64,000 nt of DNA from QUBU01 sp014337915 (GCA_030263395.1 SZOW01000013.1:1-64000), one strand, 5' to 3'; positions 48,013 to 56,106 are shown, numbered from the stretch's first letter. Numbers and translations: made by a program. The notes: a model not told the origin generated them from the letters alone.

Positions 48013-49266
48013 TCAGGAAGCCGAGCCGCGGCGCACCCAGGCGGGCACCTCGCCAGTCCGTCCCATGGCCATGTCGGCCAGCCGCGCCTTCACCGGGCCG
48101 AGGCGATCGACCAGCGCCAGGCCATGGCCTGCCATTCGCGACAGGCCGGGCACGCTGCTGGAGAAGGCGGCATTGATCAGGCTCATGGCGCTGATGGTCG
48201 CGGCGTTCTCGCCGCGGCGTGCGCGCTCGAAGCGGCGCAGGGCCAGGGGATCGCCGGGATCGGCATGCGGCAATGCCAGGTGATCCGCCAGTACCTGCGC
48301 CAGCACCACCGCATCGCGGAACGCGAGATTGACGCCCTGCCCCGCCAGCGGATGCACGCGATGCGCGGCATCGCCGATCAGCGCAAAGCGCAGGCCGCTG
48401 TACTGCGCGGCATTGGCGGCAGCCAGTTCGAAGGCGGCGCGCTGCGTGGTGAGCCGCAGGCCGCCGAGCACGCCGCCCATGGCCGCGGTCACCTCGCGCT
48501 CGAACTCCGGAATGCCGAGTGCCAGCAGGCCCGCCGCCCGGGCAGACGCGCAGGACCAGACCAGCGACACCCGGCCATCCGCCAGCGGCAACAGTGCCAC
48601 GGGCCCGTCGGGCAGGAAGCACTGCCAGGCCGTGTCGTCATGCGGACGCTCGCTCGCGAGATGCGCGACCACGGCGTGCTGGCCATAGGCCCGATGCTGA
48701 GCGCCGACGCCGAGCGCCTGCCGCAGCCACGAGGCATGGCCGTCGGCACCGACCACCAGCCGCGCCCGCAGCAGGCCACCGCCTGCGAGGCTGACGCTGG
48801 CGGCATCGGCATCGATCGCCAGCGCTGCGGGCTTCGTAGCGGGCAGCAGCTGCAACCCGCCGCCCGGGGCATGCCAGAGCGCGGCGCGCAGCAGCTCGTT
48901 CTCGACGATGTAGCCGAGTTCCGCCACGCCCTGCCCCGCGGCATCGAAATGGATGGACGCCGCACCATCGGGTGCCCCGGCTGGGTGCCACACGACCATG
49001 CGGCGATACGGCCCGACGCGCTGCGCCGGCAGCAACGGCCAGGCGGCGCAACGTTCGAGGATGGTCCGCGACCCCGGCGACAGCGCCACCACCCGCAGGC
49101 CGACCTCGGCATCGGGCGCAGTTGCCGGTGCGTCACCAGCATCGAGCACGGCGATGGACAGCCCGGGTCGCCGCCCGCCGCCGAGCACCGCGAGCAGGCG
49201 CGCGAAAGCGAGCCCGGCGTGGCCGCCGCCGACGACCAGTACGTCTACATCGACGGCCGCGCTCAC
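48013..49266 (-). CDS. ubiI: UbiI/VisC-type FAD monooxygenase of ubiquinone synthesis
   Basis: A 417-residue flavoprotein hydroxylase. The FAD-binding GGGHAGLAFARLL is at residues 11-23, ARLVVGADGHASWLRQ lies mid-protein, and the signature LIGDAAHRVHPLAGQGVNLAFRDA is in the C-terminal half. It belongs to the UbiH/UbiI/UbiF group that hydroxylates the quinone ring. It is called UbiI from its position after ubiH; UbiF/UbiL specificity cannot be excluded. The GTG start overlaps the ubiH stop (GTGA). Confidence 0.85.
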   Translation of the reverse strand: MSAAVDVDVLVVGGGHAGLAFARLLAVLGGGRRPGLSIAVLDAGDAPATAPDAEVGLRVVALSPGSRTILERCAAWPLLPAQRVGPYRRMVVWHPAGAPDGAASIHFDAAGQGVAELGYIVENELLRAALWHAPGGGLQLLPATKPAALAIDADAASVSLAGGGLLRARLVVGADGHASWLRQALGVGAQHRAYGQHAVVAHLASERPHDDTAWQCFLPDGPVALLPLADGRVSLVWSCASARAAGLLALGIPEFEREVTAAMGGVLGGLRLTTQRAAFELAAANAAQYSGLRFALIGDAAHRVHPLAGQGVNLAFRDAVVLAQVLADHLALPHADPGDPLALRRFERARRGENAATISAMSLINAAFSSSVPGLSRMAGHGLALVDRLGPVKARLADMAMGRTGEVPAWVRRGSAS

Positions 49267-50492
49267 AGCGGCAACCCGCGGGCGAGGCGCGTCATCGGGC
49301 CGGCCATGCCCATGGTGTGGCGCGCCAGCGCGCGCTTGGCGCCCGGCAGCATGTCGAACAACAGCAGTCCCGCGCCACGGGCCGGTCCCATGCCCGGCGC
49401 CGCCAGCCCGAACAGCCGGATCAGGCCATCGGTGAAGCCGATGACGTTGCGCTGGTCGCGCCGGCGCAACTCGGCGTAGCGCGCCAGCGTCGCGGCGCCG
49501 CCCGGGTCGGCCCCGGAGCGGACCGCATCGGCCACCACCTCCGCGAGTGTGGCGACATCGCGCAGGCCGAGGTTGTAGCCCTGGCCGGCGACCGGGTGCA
49601 GGCCCTGCGCCGCATTGCCGATGACCGCCGCACGCGGTGCAGTGATGTCCTGCGCCTGCACCAGCGACAGCGGATAGGCGCTGCGCCGGCCGAGCTGCAC
49701 GAAATCGCCGAGCCGGTGCCCGAAGCCGTCCTGCAGGAGCCGGAGGAATGCCGCATCGTCCAGAGCCAGCGCCGCCACGGCGGCGGCCGGCGGCCGTGCC
49801 AGCACGAACACGTAACGGCCGTCGCGGAATGGCAGCAGCGCCAGCGGTCCCTCGGCACTGAAGCGCTCGTAGGCGGTGCTGGCGCTCGGTGCGCCGGCGA
49901 TGGCGACGTTGCCGACCACCGCGGTCTGCTCGTAGCTGCGCTCCGTGGCAGCGATGCCGAGCGCCTGGCGCAGGCTGGAGCGCGCACCATCGGCGACGAC
50001 CAGCAGGCGCGCGCGCAGCTGCCCGCCGCTCCGGGCCGCATCGAGTGTCGTGCTGATGTGCGCCTGCTCCACCGTCGGTGACTGCAACGACCCGGGGCAG
50101 AACACCTCGACACCCGGCGCCGCGCCGAGCCGCGCCCAGAGCGCGGCGCCGAGGTCGCGACTGGCCACGACATGGCCGAGCGTGTCCACGCCCTGCTGCT
50201 CGGCGCTGATGATGGCACTGCCGAAGCGGCCGCGCTCGGAGACGTGGATGCGGCGGATGGGCGTGGCGAGCGCCGCCACCTCCCCCCAGGCACCGATGCC
50301 GTCGAGGATGATGCGGCTGCTGCGCGAGAGGGCGATGGTCCGGTCGTCGAAGGACGGCTGCGCGGCGCTGGCGACGGGCACCGCCTCCACCAGCGCCACC
50401 CGCAGCGGCAGGGCGGCCAGCGCACAGGCGAGGCTGGCGCCGACCAGGCCGCCGCCGGAGATGACCACGTCGAATTCCGCGGCAGCGCTCAT
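49263..50492 (-). CDS. ubiH: 2-octaprenyl-6-methoxyphenol hydroxylase (UbiH)
   Basis: A 409-residue FAD monooxygenase of aerobic ubiquinone synthesis. FAD loop VVISGGGLVGASLACAL at the start, LLVVADGARSSLRQALGI, and VIGNAAQGLHPVAGQGYNLGLRD, where the GN (not GD) form is typical of UbiH. The ATG overlaps the pepP stop by four bases (ATGA). It forms a translationally coupled run with pepP and ubiI. Confidence 0.9.
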   Translation of the reverse strand: MSAAAEFDVVISGGGLVGASLACALAALPLRVALVEAVPVASAAQPSFDDRTIALSRSSRIILDGIGAWGEVAALATPIRRIHVSERGRFGSAIISAEQQGVDTLGHVVASRDLGAALWARLGAAPGVEVFCPGSLQSPTVEQAHISTTLDAARSGGQLRARLLVVADGARSSLRQALGIAATERSYEQTAVVGNVAIAGAPSASTAYERFSAEGPLALLPFRDGRYVFVLARPPAAAVAALALDDAAFLRLLQDGFGHRLGDFVQLGRRSAYPLSLVQAQDITAPRAAVIGNAAQGLHPVAGQGYNLGLRDVATLAEVVADAVRSGADPGGAATLARYAELRRRDQRNVIGFTDGLIRLFGLAAPGMGPARGAGLLLFDMLPGAKRALARHTMGMAGPMTRLARGLPL

Positions 50493-51799
50493 GCTGCCGT
50501 ACCCACCAGGGCCTCGATCGCATCCGGGTCGGTGGGCAGGTCGCCGGTCAGCACCTCGATGCCGTCGCCGGTCACCAGCACATCGTCCTCGATGCGCACG
50601 CCGATGCCCTGCCAGCGCGGTGCGACGCCGCGTGTGCCCGGCGGAATGTAGATCCCGGGTTCCACGGTCAGCACCATGCCCGGTTCCAGCATCCGCCACT
50701 GGTCGCCGACCTTGTAGTCGCCCACATCGTGCACATCCATGCCGAGCCAGTGACCGGTGCGATGCATGAAGAACCGGCGGTAGTCGCCGTTGCGGATGAT
50801 GGCGGCCGGCGTACCTTCCAGGATGCCGAGGCGGCGCAGGCCGCGGGCGATGACTGCCACCGCGGCATCATGCGGCTCGTTCCAGTGGTTGCCGGCGGCG
50901 ATCGCCCGAAACGCGGCCTGCTGGGCCTCCAGCACCACTTCGTAGATGGCGCGCTGCGCCGGCGTGAAGCGCCCGCCCACCGGCCAGGTGCGTGTGACAT
51001 CGGCGGCATAGCAGTCGTGTTCGCTGCCGGCATCGACCAGCAGCAGGTCACCTTCCTGCATCTGCCGTCGGTTCGCCGAATAGTGCAGCACGCAGGCATT
51101 GGGCCCGGAGCCGACGATGGGCAGGTAGGCCGGCTGCATGCCATGGCGCCGGAATTCGTGGAGGTATTCCGCCTCGATCTCGTATTCATGGAGGCCGGGC
51201 TGGCAGCGCGCCATGGCCCGACGATGGGCGCTGGTGGTCACGGCAGCCGCACGTCGCAGGCAGCCGAGTTCGGCGCGGCTTTTGTACAGGCGCATGTCGT
51301 GCAGGAAATGGTCGAGCGCGATGAACTCGTCGGGCGTGTGGGTGCCGGGGCTGCCCCGGCTGCGCAGCGCCGTCACCCAGCCGATCAGGCGGCTGTCGAA
51401 TTCCGGGTTCGCGCCCATCGTGTAGTACACGCGCTCCGCCTGCTCGATGATGCCGGGCAGGATCTCGTCGACATCGCTGATGGGGAATGCGTCGCTGGCA
51501 CCGTAACCGGACACCGCCTGCTCGGGCCCGGCGCGGGCGCCGTCCCAGGTCTCGCGCAGCGGGTCACGATCCCGGCAGAACAGGATGTACTCGCCCTGGG
51601 GCCGGCCCGGCGCCAGCACCGCGATCGCCTCGGGCTCGGGGAAACCGGTGATGTAGAAGAAGTCGCTGTCCTGCCGGTAGGGATACTCCACGTCACGGTT
51701 GCGCAGCCGGGCGGGGGCGGCCGGCAGGATGCCGATGCCGCCGCGGCCGATCATGCGCATCAGCTGGCGCCGGCGCCGGAGGAACTCGCTGGCTTTCAC
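50489..51799 (-). CDS. pepP: Xaa-Pro aminopeptidase
   Basis: A 436-residue dimanganese peptidase removing N-terminal residues before proline. The N-terminal domain has RNRDVEYPYRQDSDFFYITGF. Metal ligands appear in LLVDAGSEHDCYAADVTRT, HRTGHWLGMDVHDVG, VLTVEPGIY and GIGVRIEDD. The GTG at 51799 is chosen to match the family N-terminus; it lies 10 bases after the ygfB stop. The gene is adjacent to ubiH, as in E. coli. Confidence 0.93.
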   Translation of the reverse strand: MKASEFLRRRRQLMRMIGRGGIGILPAAPARLRNRDVEYPYRQDSDFFYITGFPEPEAIAVLAPGRPQGEYILFCRDRDPLRETWDGARAGPEQAVSGYGASDAFPISDVDEILPGIIEQAERVYYTMGANPEFDSRLIGWVTALRSRGSPGTHTPDEFIALDHFLHDMRLYKSRAELGCLRRAAAVTTSAHRRAMARCQPGLHEYEIEAEYLHEFRRHGMQPAYLPIVGSGPNACVLHYSANRRQMQEGDLLLVDAGSEHDCYAADVTRTWPVGGRFTPAQRAIYEVVLEAQQAAFRAIAAGNHWNEPHDAAVAVIARGLRRLGILEGTPAAIIRNGDYRRFFMHRTGHWLGMDVHDVGDYKVGDQWRMLEPGMVLTVEPGIYIPPGTRGVAPRWQGIGVRIEDDVLVTGDGIEVLTGDLPTDPDAIEALVGTAA

Positions 51800-51809
51800 G
51801 GCCGGGCCG

Positions 51810-52388
51810 TCAGTGCAGGCTGGCGTTGCCCGCCGCGCCACGCGCTTCGTGCAACTCCTCGAACATGAGCTGGACGCTGACGCGCACGAACTCGACCAGC
51901 TCGGCATAGGCGGCCTCGCCCTCCGGCTCGGTCTCGGCCTGGCCGACGGTGGCCCGGGCAATTTCGGCGAAGTCGCCGATGATCTCCCGTGCGGTATCGC
52001 TGGCGAGCGCGGCACGCGCCCCGGGGCTGGCGGCGGCTTCACCGAGCCCTTCCATGAAGCCGGTGCACCAGGCGCCCAGCGCCTCGGTGCGTTCGGCGAG
52101 CGGGCGCTCGTCGGGTGGCAACAGCAACGTGAAGGCCATGGCGCCTTCCGACAGTGCCGCGCAGCTGGCCTCGGCCAGGGCCCCGAGCAGGTCCGCGGTG
52201 TCGGCACCCGCCTCGGCGGCGCCGTCGGCAGTCAGCAGCGAGGCGACCCAGGCCGGCCCGGCCCGCCCACCGAGCACGCAGGCCAGCCCGCAGAGGCTGC
52301 CGTGCGCCTCGGTGACGCCCGGGCTGGCACCCAGCTCACCCAGGGCGTCCTCGATGAGGGAAAAGCTCGGCAATCCTGTGCTGGCCAT
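51810..52388 (-). CDS. ygfB: YgfB/YecA-family (UPF0149) protein
   Basis: A 192-residue helical protein with the UPF0149 pattern: EAHGSLCGLACVLGG near residues 28-42, LGAWCTGFMEGLGE mid-protein and AYAELVEFVRVSVQLMFEEL at the end. The family has no agreed enzymatic role; Pseudomonas YgfB has been linked to antibiotic-resistance regulation. It is first in the ygfB-pepP-ubiH-ubiI run and divergent from the zapB-like gene. Confidence 0.88.
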   Translation of the reverse strand: MASTGLPSFSLIEDALGELGASPGVTEAHGSLCGLACVLGGRAGPAWVASLLTADGAAEAGADTADLLGALAEASCAALSEGAMAFTLLLPPDERPLAERTEALGAWCTGFMEGLGEAAASPGARAALASDTAREIIGDFAEIARATVGQAETEPEGEAAYAELVEFVRVSVQLMFEELHEARGAAGNASLH

Positions 52389-52483
52389 GTGGGTTTCAGC
52401 CGCGCCGGCATCCTTGTGTTTTGCATAACCGGGCGATGCTCCGGCAGGGCAATTATCCTAGCATCGGCCACCGGGCCGCGCAT

Positions 52484-52513
52484 TTGACCGTCCCCGGGGG
52501 GCAGAACTATATT
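52484..52513 (+). promoter_or_regulatory. Strong sigma-70 promoter, placed for a leaderless zapB-like transcript
   Basis: TTGACC (52484-52489) and TATATT (52508-52513) each match five of six consensus bases, with an 18-base spacer. Transcription would begin about 52519-52521, at the ATG (52520). No Shine-Dalgarno sequence precedes the start. Confidence 0.6.
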
Positions 52514-52519
52514 CATTTG

Positions 52520-52750
52520 ATGACGGAAGACAGCGAGAGGTCCTTCGGCGACGAACTCGAGCGGCTCGGCAAGCGGCTGGATGACCTCGTCGTGACCTGC
52601 AACCAGCTGAAGGAGGAGAACCGTTCCCTCCGGCAGCGCCAGGATGCCCTCACCGCCGAACGTGCCAACCTGCTGCAGAAAAACGAGCAGGTGCGCGCCC
52701 GGGTGGAAGCGATGATCGGGCGCCTGAAGGCCATGGAGCACGGCACATGA
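52520..52750 (+). CDS. ZapB-like coiled-coil protein (TIGR02449 type)
   Basis: A 76-residue coiled coil: ELERLGKRLDDLVVTCNQLKEENR and continuing heptads to the end. Its length, coiled-coil nature and place directly before zapA identify the TIGR02449 group, a ZapB-like cell-division factor of Pseudomonas/Xanthomonas relatives. The last four bases (ATGA) overlap the zapA start, so the two are translationally coupled. Confidence 0.85.
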   Translation: MTEDSERSFGDELERLGKRLDDLVVTCNQLKEENRSLRQRQDALTAERANLLQKNEQVRARVEAMIGRLKAMEHGT

Positions 52751-53058
52751 GCGAGGCAACCAGGGTCAACATCCGGATCCTGGAGCGGGATTACCAGGTG
52801 TCCTGCTCTCCCGAGGAACGTTCCGCGCTGCTGGATTCAGCGGAGCTGCTCAACAGCAAGATGCGCGAGATCCGTGACGGCGGCCGCGTGGTTGGCCTCG
52901 AGCGCATCGCCGTCATGGCGGCCCTGAACATGGCGAACGAATTGCTGCGGTCGCGGGAACGGGGTGAAGCGCTCGAAACCAGGGCGAAGGCGCGCGTACG
53001 TGCCATGCGCGAGCGCGTCGAGGGTGCGCTGCGCCCGGGCCAGCAACTCGAGCTCTGA
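52747..53058 (+). CDS. zapA: Cell division protein ZapA
   Basis: A 103-residue FtsZ-ring stabiliser. It starts with VNIRILERDYQVSCSPEERSALLDSAELLNSKMREIRD and continues with a long C-terminal helix (RIAVMAALNMANELL...), matching ZapA in motif and length. The 6S RNA gene follows within about 65 bases, as in most gammaproteobacteria. Confidence 0.93.
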   Translation: MSEATRVNIRILERDYQVSCSPEERSALLDSAELLNSKMREIRDGGRVVGLERIAVMAALNMANELLRSRERGEALETRAKARVRAMRERVEGALRPGQQLEL

Positions 53059-53124
53059 AGCCCCCGGGCGCAAAGCCTGGCATGCGTCGCATTTTCCACC
53101 AGGCATCGCCGTATAATCAGTGAC

Positions 53125-53310
53125 GGCGTTTCCTGCGGTGTTCGAGTAGGGCTGACTGCCTTCGACCCTTAAATGCACTGCAGGGACCTGGGCCTGTCGG
53201 CAGCTTTGTGCATTACCGCCCCGGGCGGAAAGCCTGCTCTGCCACGGTCTGTCCCACCTTTCGCTCGGGTCCGAGAGCGACGGCTTGAGACGGCACATGC
53301 GGGAACGCCA
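53125..53310 (+). ncRNA. ssrS: 6S RNA
   Basis: The region between zapA and fau, the standard ssrS site, begins and ends with complementary sequences (GGCGTTTCC... with ...GGGAACGCC). The span is about 186 nt (E. coli 184). TATAAT at 53112-53117 places the start near 53124, matching the stem. The 5' TGCGGTGTTCG resembles the E. coli 5' arm. 6S RNA mimics an open promoter and sequesters sigma-70 RNA polymerase in stationary phase. Ends are approximate. Confidence 0.85.
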
Positions 53311-53349
53311 TCCTCCACCTCCTCCTGCCACCGTGCCGGGTGCTCCCGA

Positions 53350-53919
53350 GTGAAGGCCCTGCGCGCCAGCATGCGTCGCCGCCGCGTACAGCTGTCGCCC
53401 GGGCAGCTCGCCGCCCATTCCGCCAGCATTGCCCACAGCCTCTGGCAGCTGCCGCTGCTGGCCCGCTGCCAGCGCATCGCCTGCTACATGGCGATCGACG
53501 GCGAGGTGGATTGCACCGGCTTCATGGAGGCAGCGGTGGCGCGCGGCCGACGGATCTTCCTGCCGGTAGTGCACGGCCGCGGGCTGCTGTTCGCCGCCTG
53601 GCACCCCGGCATCCCGATGGCGCGCAACCGCTACGGCATTCCCGAGCCACTGTCGGACGCCGCCACCTGGCTGCGGGGCACGCAGCTCGACGTTGTGCTG
53701 GCGCCACTGGTGGCCTTCGATGCAGGCGGACGACGGCTCGGCATGGGCGGCGGCTACTACGATCGCAGCTTCGCCTTCACGCGACAGCGTGGCAGCTGGC
53801 AGCGCCCGCGACTCGTCGGCCTCGCCCATGAATTCCAGTGCGTGGCGTCGCTGCCGGCACGTTCGTGGGATGTCGGCATGCACGCGGTGGTGACGGAAGC
53901 GGGCGTCAGATTGTTCTGA
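53350..53919 (+). CDS. fau: 5-formyltetrahydrofolate cyclo-ligase
   Basis: A 189-residue enzyme using ATP to convert 5-formyl-THF to 5,10-methenyl-THF. The nucleotide and substrate motif FDAGGRRLGMGGGYYDRSFAF lies near residues 115-137, and LVGLAHEFQ follows. A basic N-terminus (RASMRRRRVQLSPGQ) matches the family. The GTG at 53350 or the ATG at 53371 are both possible; earlier in-frame starts would lie inside 6S RNA and are not credible. Confidence 0.88.
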   Translation: MKALRASMRRRRVQLSPGQLAAHSASIAHSLWQLPLLARCQRIACYMAIDGEVDCTGFMEAAVARGRRIFLPVVHGRGLLFAAWHPGIPMARNRYGIPEPLSDAATWLRGTQLDVVLAPLVAFDAGGRRLGMGGGYYDRSFAFTRQRGSWQRPRLVGLAHEFQCVASLPARSWDVGMHAVVTEAGVRLF

Positions 53920-54002
53920 GCCACGTGCCATGCGCCGGCACGCGCCGGCGGACCAGCGAGCACCAGCCGGATGCTCGCCGACAAAAAATCTGCGGATCAG
54001 TT

Positions 54003-54053
54003 CACTGTAATCAGTGGAATTTTGATTTCGGTTGTATATACTCAACCGCGGTT
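54003..54053 (+). promoter_or_regulatory. Promoter and inverted repeats upstream of the 20-residue gene
   Basis: CACTG-N4-CAGTG (54003-54016) is a short palindrome. GGTTG and CAACC flank a TATATACT core (TATACT at 54037-54042 as possible -10). AACCGCGGTT (54044-54053) is a perfect 10-base palindrome. No convincing -35 is present, so activator or repressor control is possible. Confidence 0.35.
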
Positions 54054-54075
54054 ACCCCGACAGGAGACCAATGTC

Positions 54076-54138
54076 ATGGCAAAGAAGAAAGCTGCTTCGA
54101 AGAAGAAGGCCAAGAAGAAGGCCAAGAAGAAGCGCTAG
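54076..54138 (+). CDS. 20-residue lysine/alanine-rich peptide
   Basis: ATG at 54076 with AGGAG (54062-54066) 9 bases upstream opens a frame of 20 codons and ends with TAG. The product is MAKKKAASKKK followed by two AKKK repeats and Arg: 13 Lys, one Arg, five Ala-type small residues and no acidic residue. It resembles a miniature histone-H1-like tail and would bind nucleic acid or anionic surfaces. It has its own probable promoter and is followed by two strong hairpins. Function unknown. Confidence 0.7.
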   Translation: MAKKKAASKKKAKKKAKKKR

Positions 54139-54154
54139 CAATAGCTGGCAAATC

Positions 54155-54178
54155 GCGGGAACCGGCAACGGTTCCCGC
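54155..54178 (+). terminator. Perfect GC-rich hairpin after the 20-residue gene
   Basis: A 10-bp stem GCGGGAACCG/CGGTTCCCGC with a GCAA tetraloop, 16 bases after the stop. No T-run follows, so it may be a transcript-stabilising or processing hairpin rather than a classical terminator. Confidence 0.45.
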
Positions 54179-54204
54179 GGCTTCCCAAAAGGAAGTGTCT
54201 GATG

Positions 54205-54231
54205 AATGTGCCCGCCTCTGGCGGGCACATT
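54205..54231 (+). terminator. Second hairpin, probable terminator before rpiA
   Basis: A perfect 12-bp stem AATGTGCCCGCC/GGCGGGCACATT with a TCT loop is followed by TCTAT. The tail is only partly T-rich. It lies 66 bases after the 20-residue gene and 110 bases before rpiA. Confidence 0.5.
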
Positions 54232-54340
54232 TCTATCCGGGGTCCATCGAGCAGCTTCGCTGCCGACCGCGGAAATCCCGGCAAAAATCGCTATCATCTG
54301 CAACAGAGCACAGGCCGGCCCTCACCAGACGGGAGCACGC

Positions 54341-55003
54341 ATGGACCAGGCGCAGAAGAAGCGACAGGCAGCCAGGGCCGCCATCGAATTCATCGAACCC
54401 GGCGTCCGGCTCGGCGTGGGCACTGGCTCGACGGTCAATCTCTTCATCGAGGAACTGGCCCGGGTACGCGACCGGATCGCCGCCGTCACCGCCAGCTCGC
54501 GGGAGACCGAGCAGCGCCTGAAGGCGGCCGGCTTCGAGGTCGCGGAGCTGGCCGAGACCGGAGACCTGGACCTCTACGTCGACGGGGCCGACGAGGCCAA
54601 TAAGCACTTCCACCTGATCAAGGGCGGCGGCGGCGCGCTGACCCGGGAAAAGGTGCTGGCGGCGGCCTCGCGCCGCTTCGTCTGCATCATCGACGACTCC
54701 AAGTGGGTGGCGGTCCTCGGCCGGTTCCCGCTGCCGGTGGAAGTGGTGCCGATGGCGCAGTCGTACGTGGCGCGGCAGATGGTGCGGGCCCGCGGCCAGC
54801 CGATCCTGCGCAAGGGCTTCGTCACCGACAACGGCAACGTCATCCTCGACGTGCACCAGCTGTCGATCACCAACCCGCCGGACATGGAGGCGCGCTTCAA
54901 CCAGATCGCCGGCGTGGTGACCGTGGGCATCTTCGCCAGCCGCCCGGCGGACGTGATCCTCATGGCCGAGGACGCTGGCATCAAGCGCTTCGACCGGCGC
55001 TAG
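54341..55003 (+). CDS. rpiA: Ribose-5-phosphate isomerase A
   Basis: A 220-residue enzyme of the non-oxidative pentose phosphate pathway. LGVGTGSTVNLFIE (phosphate loop), VDGADEANKHFHLIKGGGGALTREK and DDSKWV are present, and the length is standard (E. coli 219). Codon use is typical of the neighbours. It is followed by a bidirectional terminator. Confidence 0.96.
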   Translation: MDQAQKKRQAARAAIEFIEPGVRLGVGTGSTVNLFIEELARVRDRIAAVTASSRETEQRLKAAGFEVAELAETGDLDLYVDGADEANKHFHLIKGGGGALTREKVLAAASRRFVCIIDDSKWVAVLGRFPLPVEVVPMAQSYVARQMVRARGQPILRKGFVTDNGNVILDVHQLSITNPPDMEARFNQIAGVVTVGIFASRPADVILMAEDAGIKRFDRR

Positions 55004-55018
55004 GCCGGCGACAGAAAA

Positions 55019-55041
55019 AAGCCCACCTCTGGGGTGGGCTT
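55019..55041. terminator. Bidirectional intrinsic terminator between rpiA and tRNA-Gln
   Basis: A 9-bp stem AAGCCCACC/GGTGGGCTT (55019-55027 with 55033-55041). On the minus strand it runs into TTTTTTCTG and ends the tRNA-Gln (and possibly rplM-rpsI) transcript. On the plus strand the tail is CTTCC, weaker but adequate for rpiA. Confidence 0.75.
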
Positions 55042-55056
55042 CTTCCGGCCTTGGAC

Positions 55057-55130
55057 TGGCTGGGGGACTAGGATTCGAACCTAGGTTAACGGAGTCAGAG
55101 TCCGCTGTCCTACCACTAGACGATCCCCCA
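55057..55130 (-). tRNA. tRNA-Gln (CTG)
   Basis: The acceptor stem TGGGGGA pairs with TCCCCCA. The anticodon loop CTCTGAC gives CTG, reading CAG. The T arm is CTAGG-TTCGAAT-CCTAG. Unlike the CAT tRNA, its CCA end is encoded (GCCA at the 3' end). It is transcribed from the minus strand, downstream of rpsI. Confidence 0.92.
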
Positions 55131-55177
55131 ACGACCCGGCGCAGATCGCAGGCGGAGTTGAATCCCGCCAGCCCCGA

Positions 55178-55570
55178 TCAGCGCTTCGAGTACTGGGTGG
55201 CGCGGCGGGCCTTGCGGACGCCGACCTTCTTGCGCTCGACCTCGCGGGCATCACGGGTGACGAAGCCGGCCCGGCGCAGCGAGCCGCGCAGGCTGCCGTC
55301 GTACTCCATCAGCGCCCGGGTCAGGCCGTGGCGGATGGCGCCGGCCTGGCCGGTCATGCCGCCGCCGCTGACCGTCACGTCGACGTCGAAGCGGGTGGTG
55401 AGCTCGGTGAGTTCCAGCGGCTGGCGCACGATCATGCGCGCGGTCTTGCGGCCGAAGAATTCGTCGAGGGGCCGGTCGTTGATGGTGATCGAGCCCTTGC
55501 CGGGGCGGATGAAGACCCGCGCCGTGGAGCTTTTGCGTCGACCGGTGCCGTAGAAAGCCTGGGTAGCCAT
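55178..55570 (-). CDS. rpsI: 30S ribosomal protein S9
   Basis: A 130-residue small-subunit protein whose C-terminus reaches the P site. It has GTGRRKSSTARVFIRPGKG near the N-terminus, GGGMTGQAGAIRHGLTRAL, and the terminal basic KKVGVRKARRATQYSKR. It lies 24 bases after rplM, the universal L13-S9 pair. Confidence 0.97.
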   Translation of the reverse strand: MATQAFYGTGRRKSSTARVFIRPGKGSITINDRPLDEFFGRKTARMIVRQPLELTELTTRFDVDVTVSGGGMTGQAGAIRHGLTRALMEYDGSLRGSLRRAGFVTRDAREVERKKVGVRKARRATQYSKR

Positions 55571-55594
55571 GGATTGCTCAACCTGCGTTCAGGA

Positions 55595-56023
55595 TCAGAT
55601 CTTGAGGGGCTGGGGCTGCTGGGCGGCGTGGTTGTGCTCGGCGCCCGGGAACACCTTGAGCTTGCGCAGCATCGCGGCACCGAGCCGGTTCTTCGGCAGC
55701 ATGCCCTTGACGGCGATGCGCAGCACGCGGTCGGGAGCCCGGTTCAGCAGGTGCTCCAGGCTCTCGGTCTTCATGTTGCCGACATAGCCCGTGTAGCGGT
55801 AGTAGGTCTTGTCCTTCAGCTTCTGGCCCGTCACCCGGATCTTCGCGGCATTCACCACGACGATGTAGTCGCCGGTGTCCACGTGCGGCGTGTAGATGGG
55901 CTTGTGCTTGCCGCGCAGCCGCCGCGCGAGCTCGGTGGCCAGCCGGCCCAGCGTGCGCCCGTCGGCGTCCACCAGGTACCAGCCACGTTTTACTTCTTCC
56001 GGCTTGGCAGAAATTGTTCTCAT
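55595..56023 (-). CDS. rplM: 50S ribosomal protein L13
   Basis: A 142-residue large-subunit assembly protein. WYLVDADGRTLGRLATELA, YTPHVDTGDYIVVVNA and GMLPKNRLGAAMLRKLKVFPGAEH are all present at standard positions. A sigma-70 promoter (TTGAAA-N17-TAAAAT) lies upstream with a leader of about 48 nt. Confidence 0.97.
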   Translation of the reverse strand: MRTISAKPEEVKRGWYLVDADGRTLGRLATELARRLRGKHKPIYTPHVDTGDYIVVVNAAKIRVTGQKLKDKTYYRYTGYVGNMKTESLEHLLNRAPDRVLRIAVKGMLPKNRLGAAMLRKLKVFPGAEHNHAAQQPQPLKI

Positions 56024-56077
56024 GGGCCTGTCTGCAAGGTATCGGGACCCGCGTCGACCGCGGGCGCAAGGGCGGCG

Positions 56078-56106
56078 ATTTTAATGGGGCTCCCCCCGGT
56101 TTTCAA
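56078..56106 (-). promoter_or_regulatory. Promoter of rplM-rpsI
   Basis: Minus-strand TTGAAA (56106-56101) and TAAAAT (56083-56078) with a 17-base spacer. Predicted start near 56071. Confidence 0.6.

Noticed and set aside
53173..53349. N-terminal extension of Fau
   Set aside because: It would translate the 6S RNA sequence; the family N-terminus begins at about 53350.
54071..54075. An ATG five bases before the 20-residue gene
   Set aside because: It opens a different frame; the ATG at 54076 has the better ribosome-site spacing and the regular AKKK pattern.
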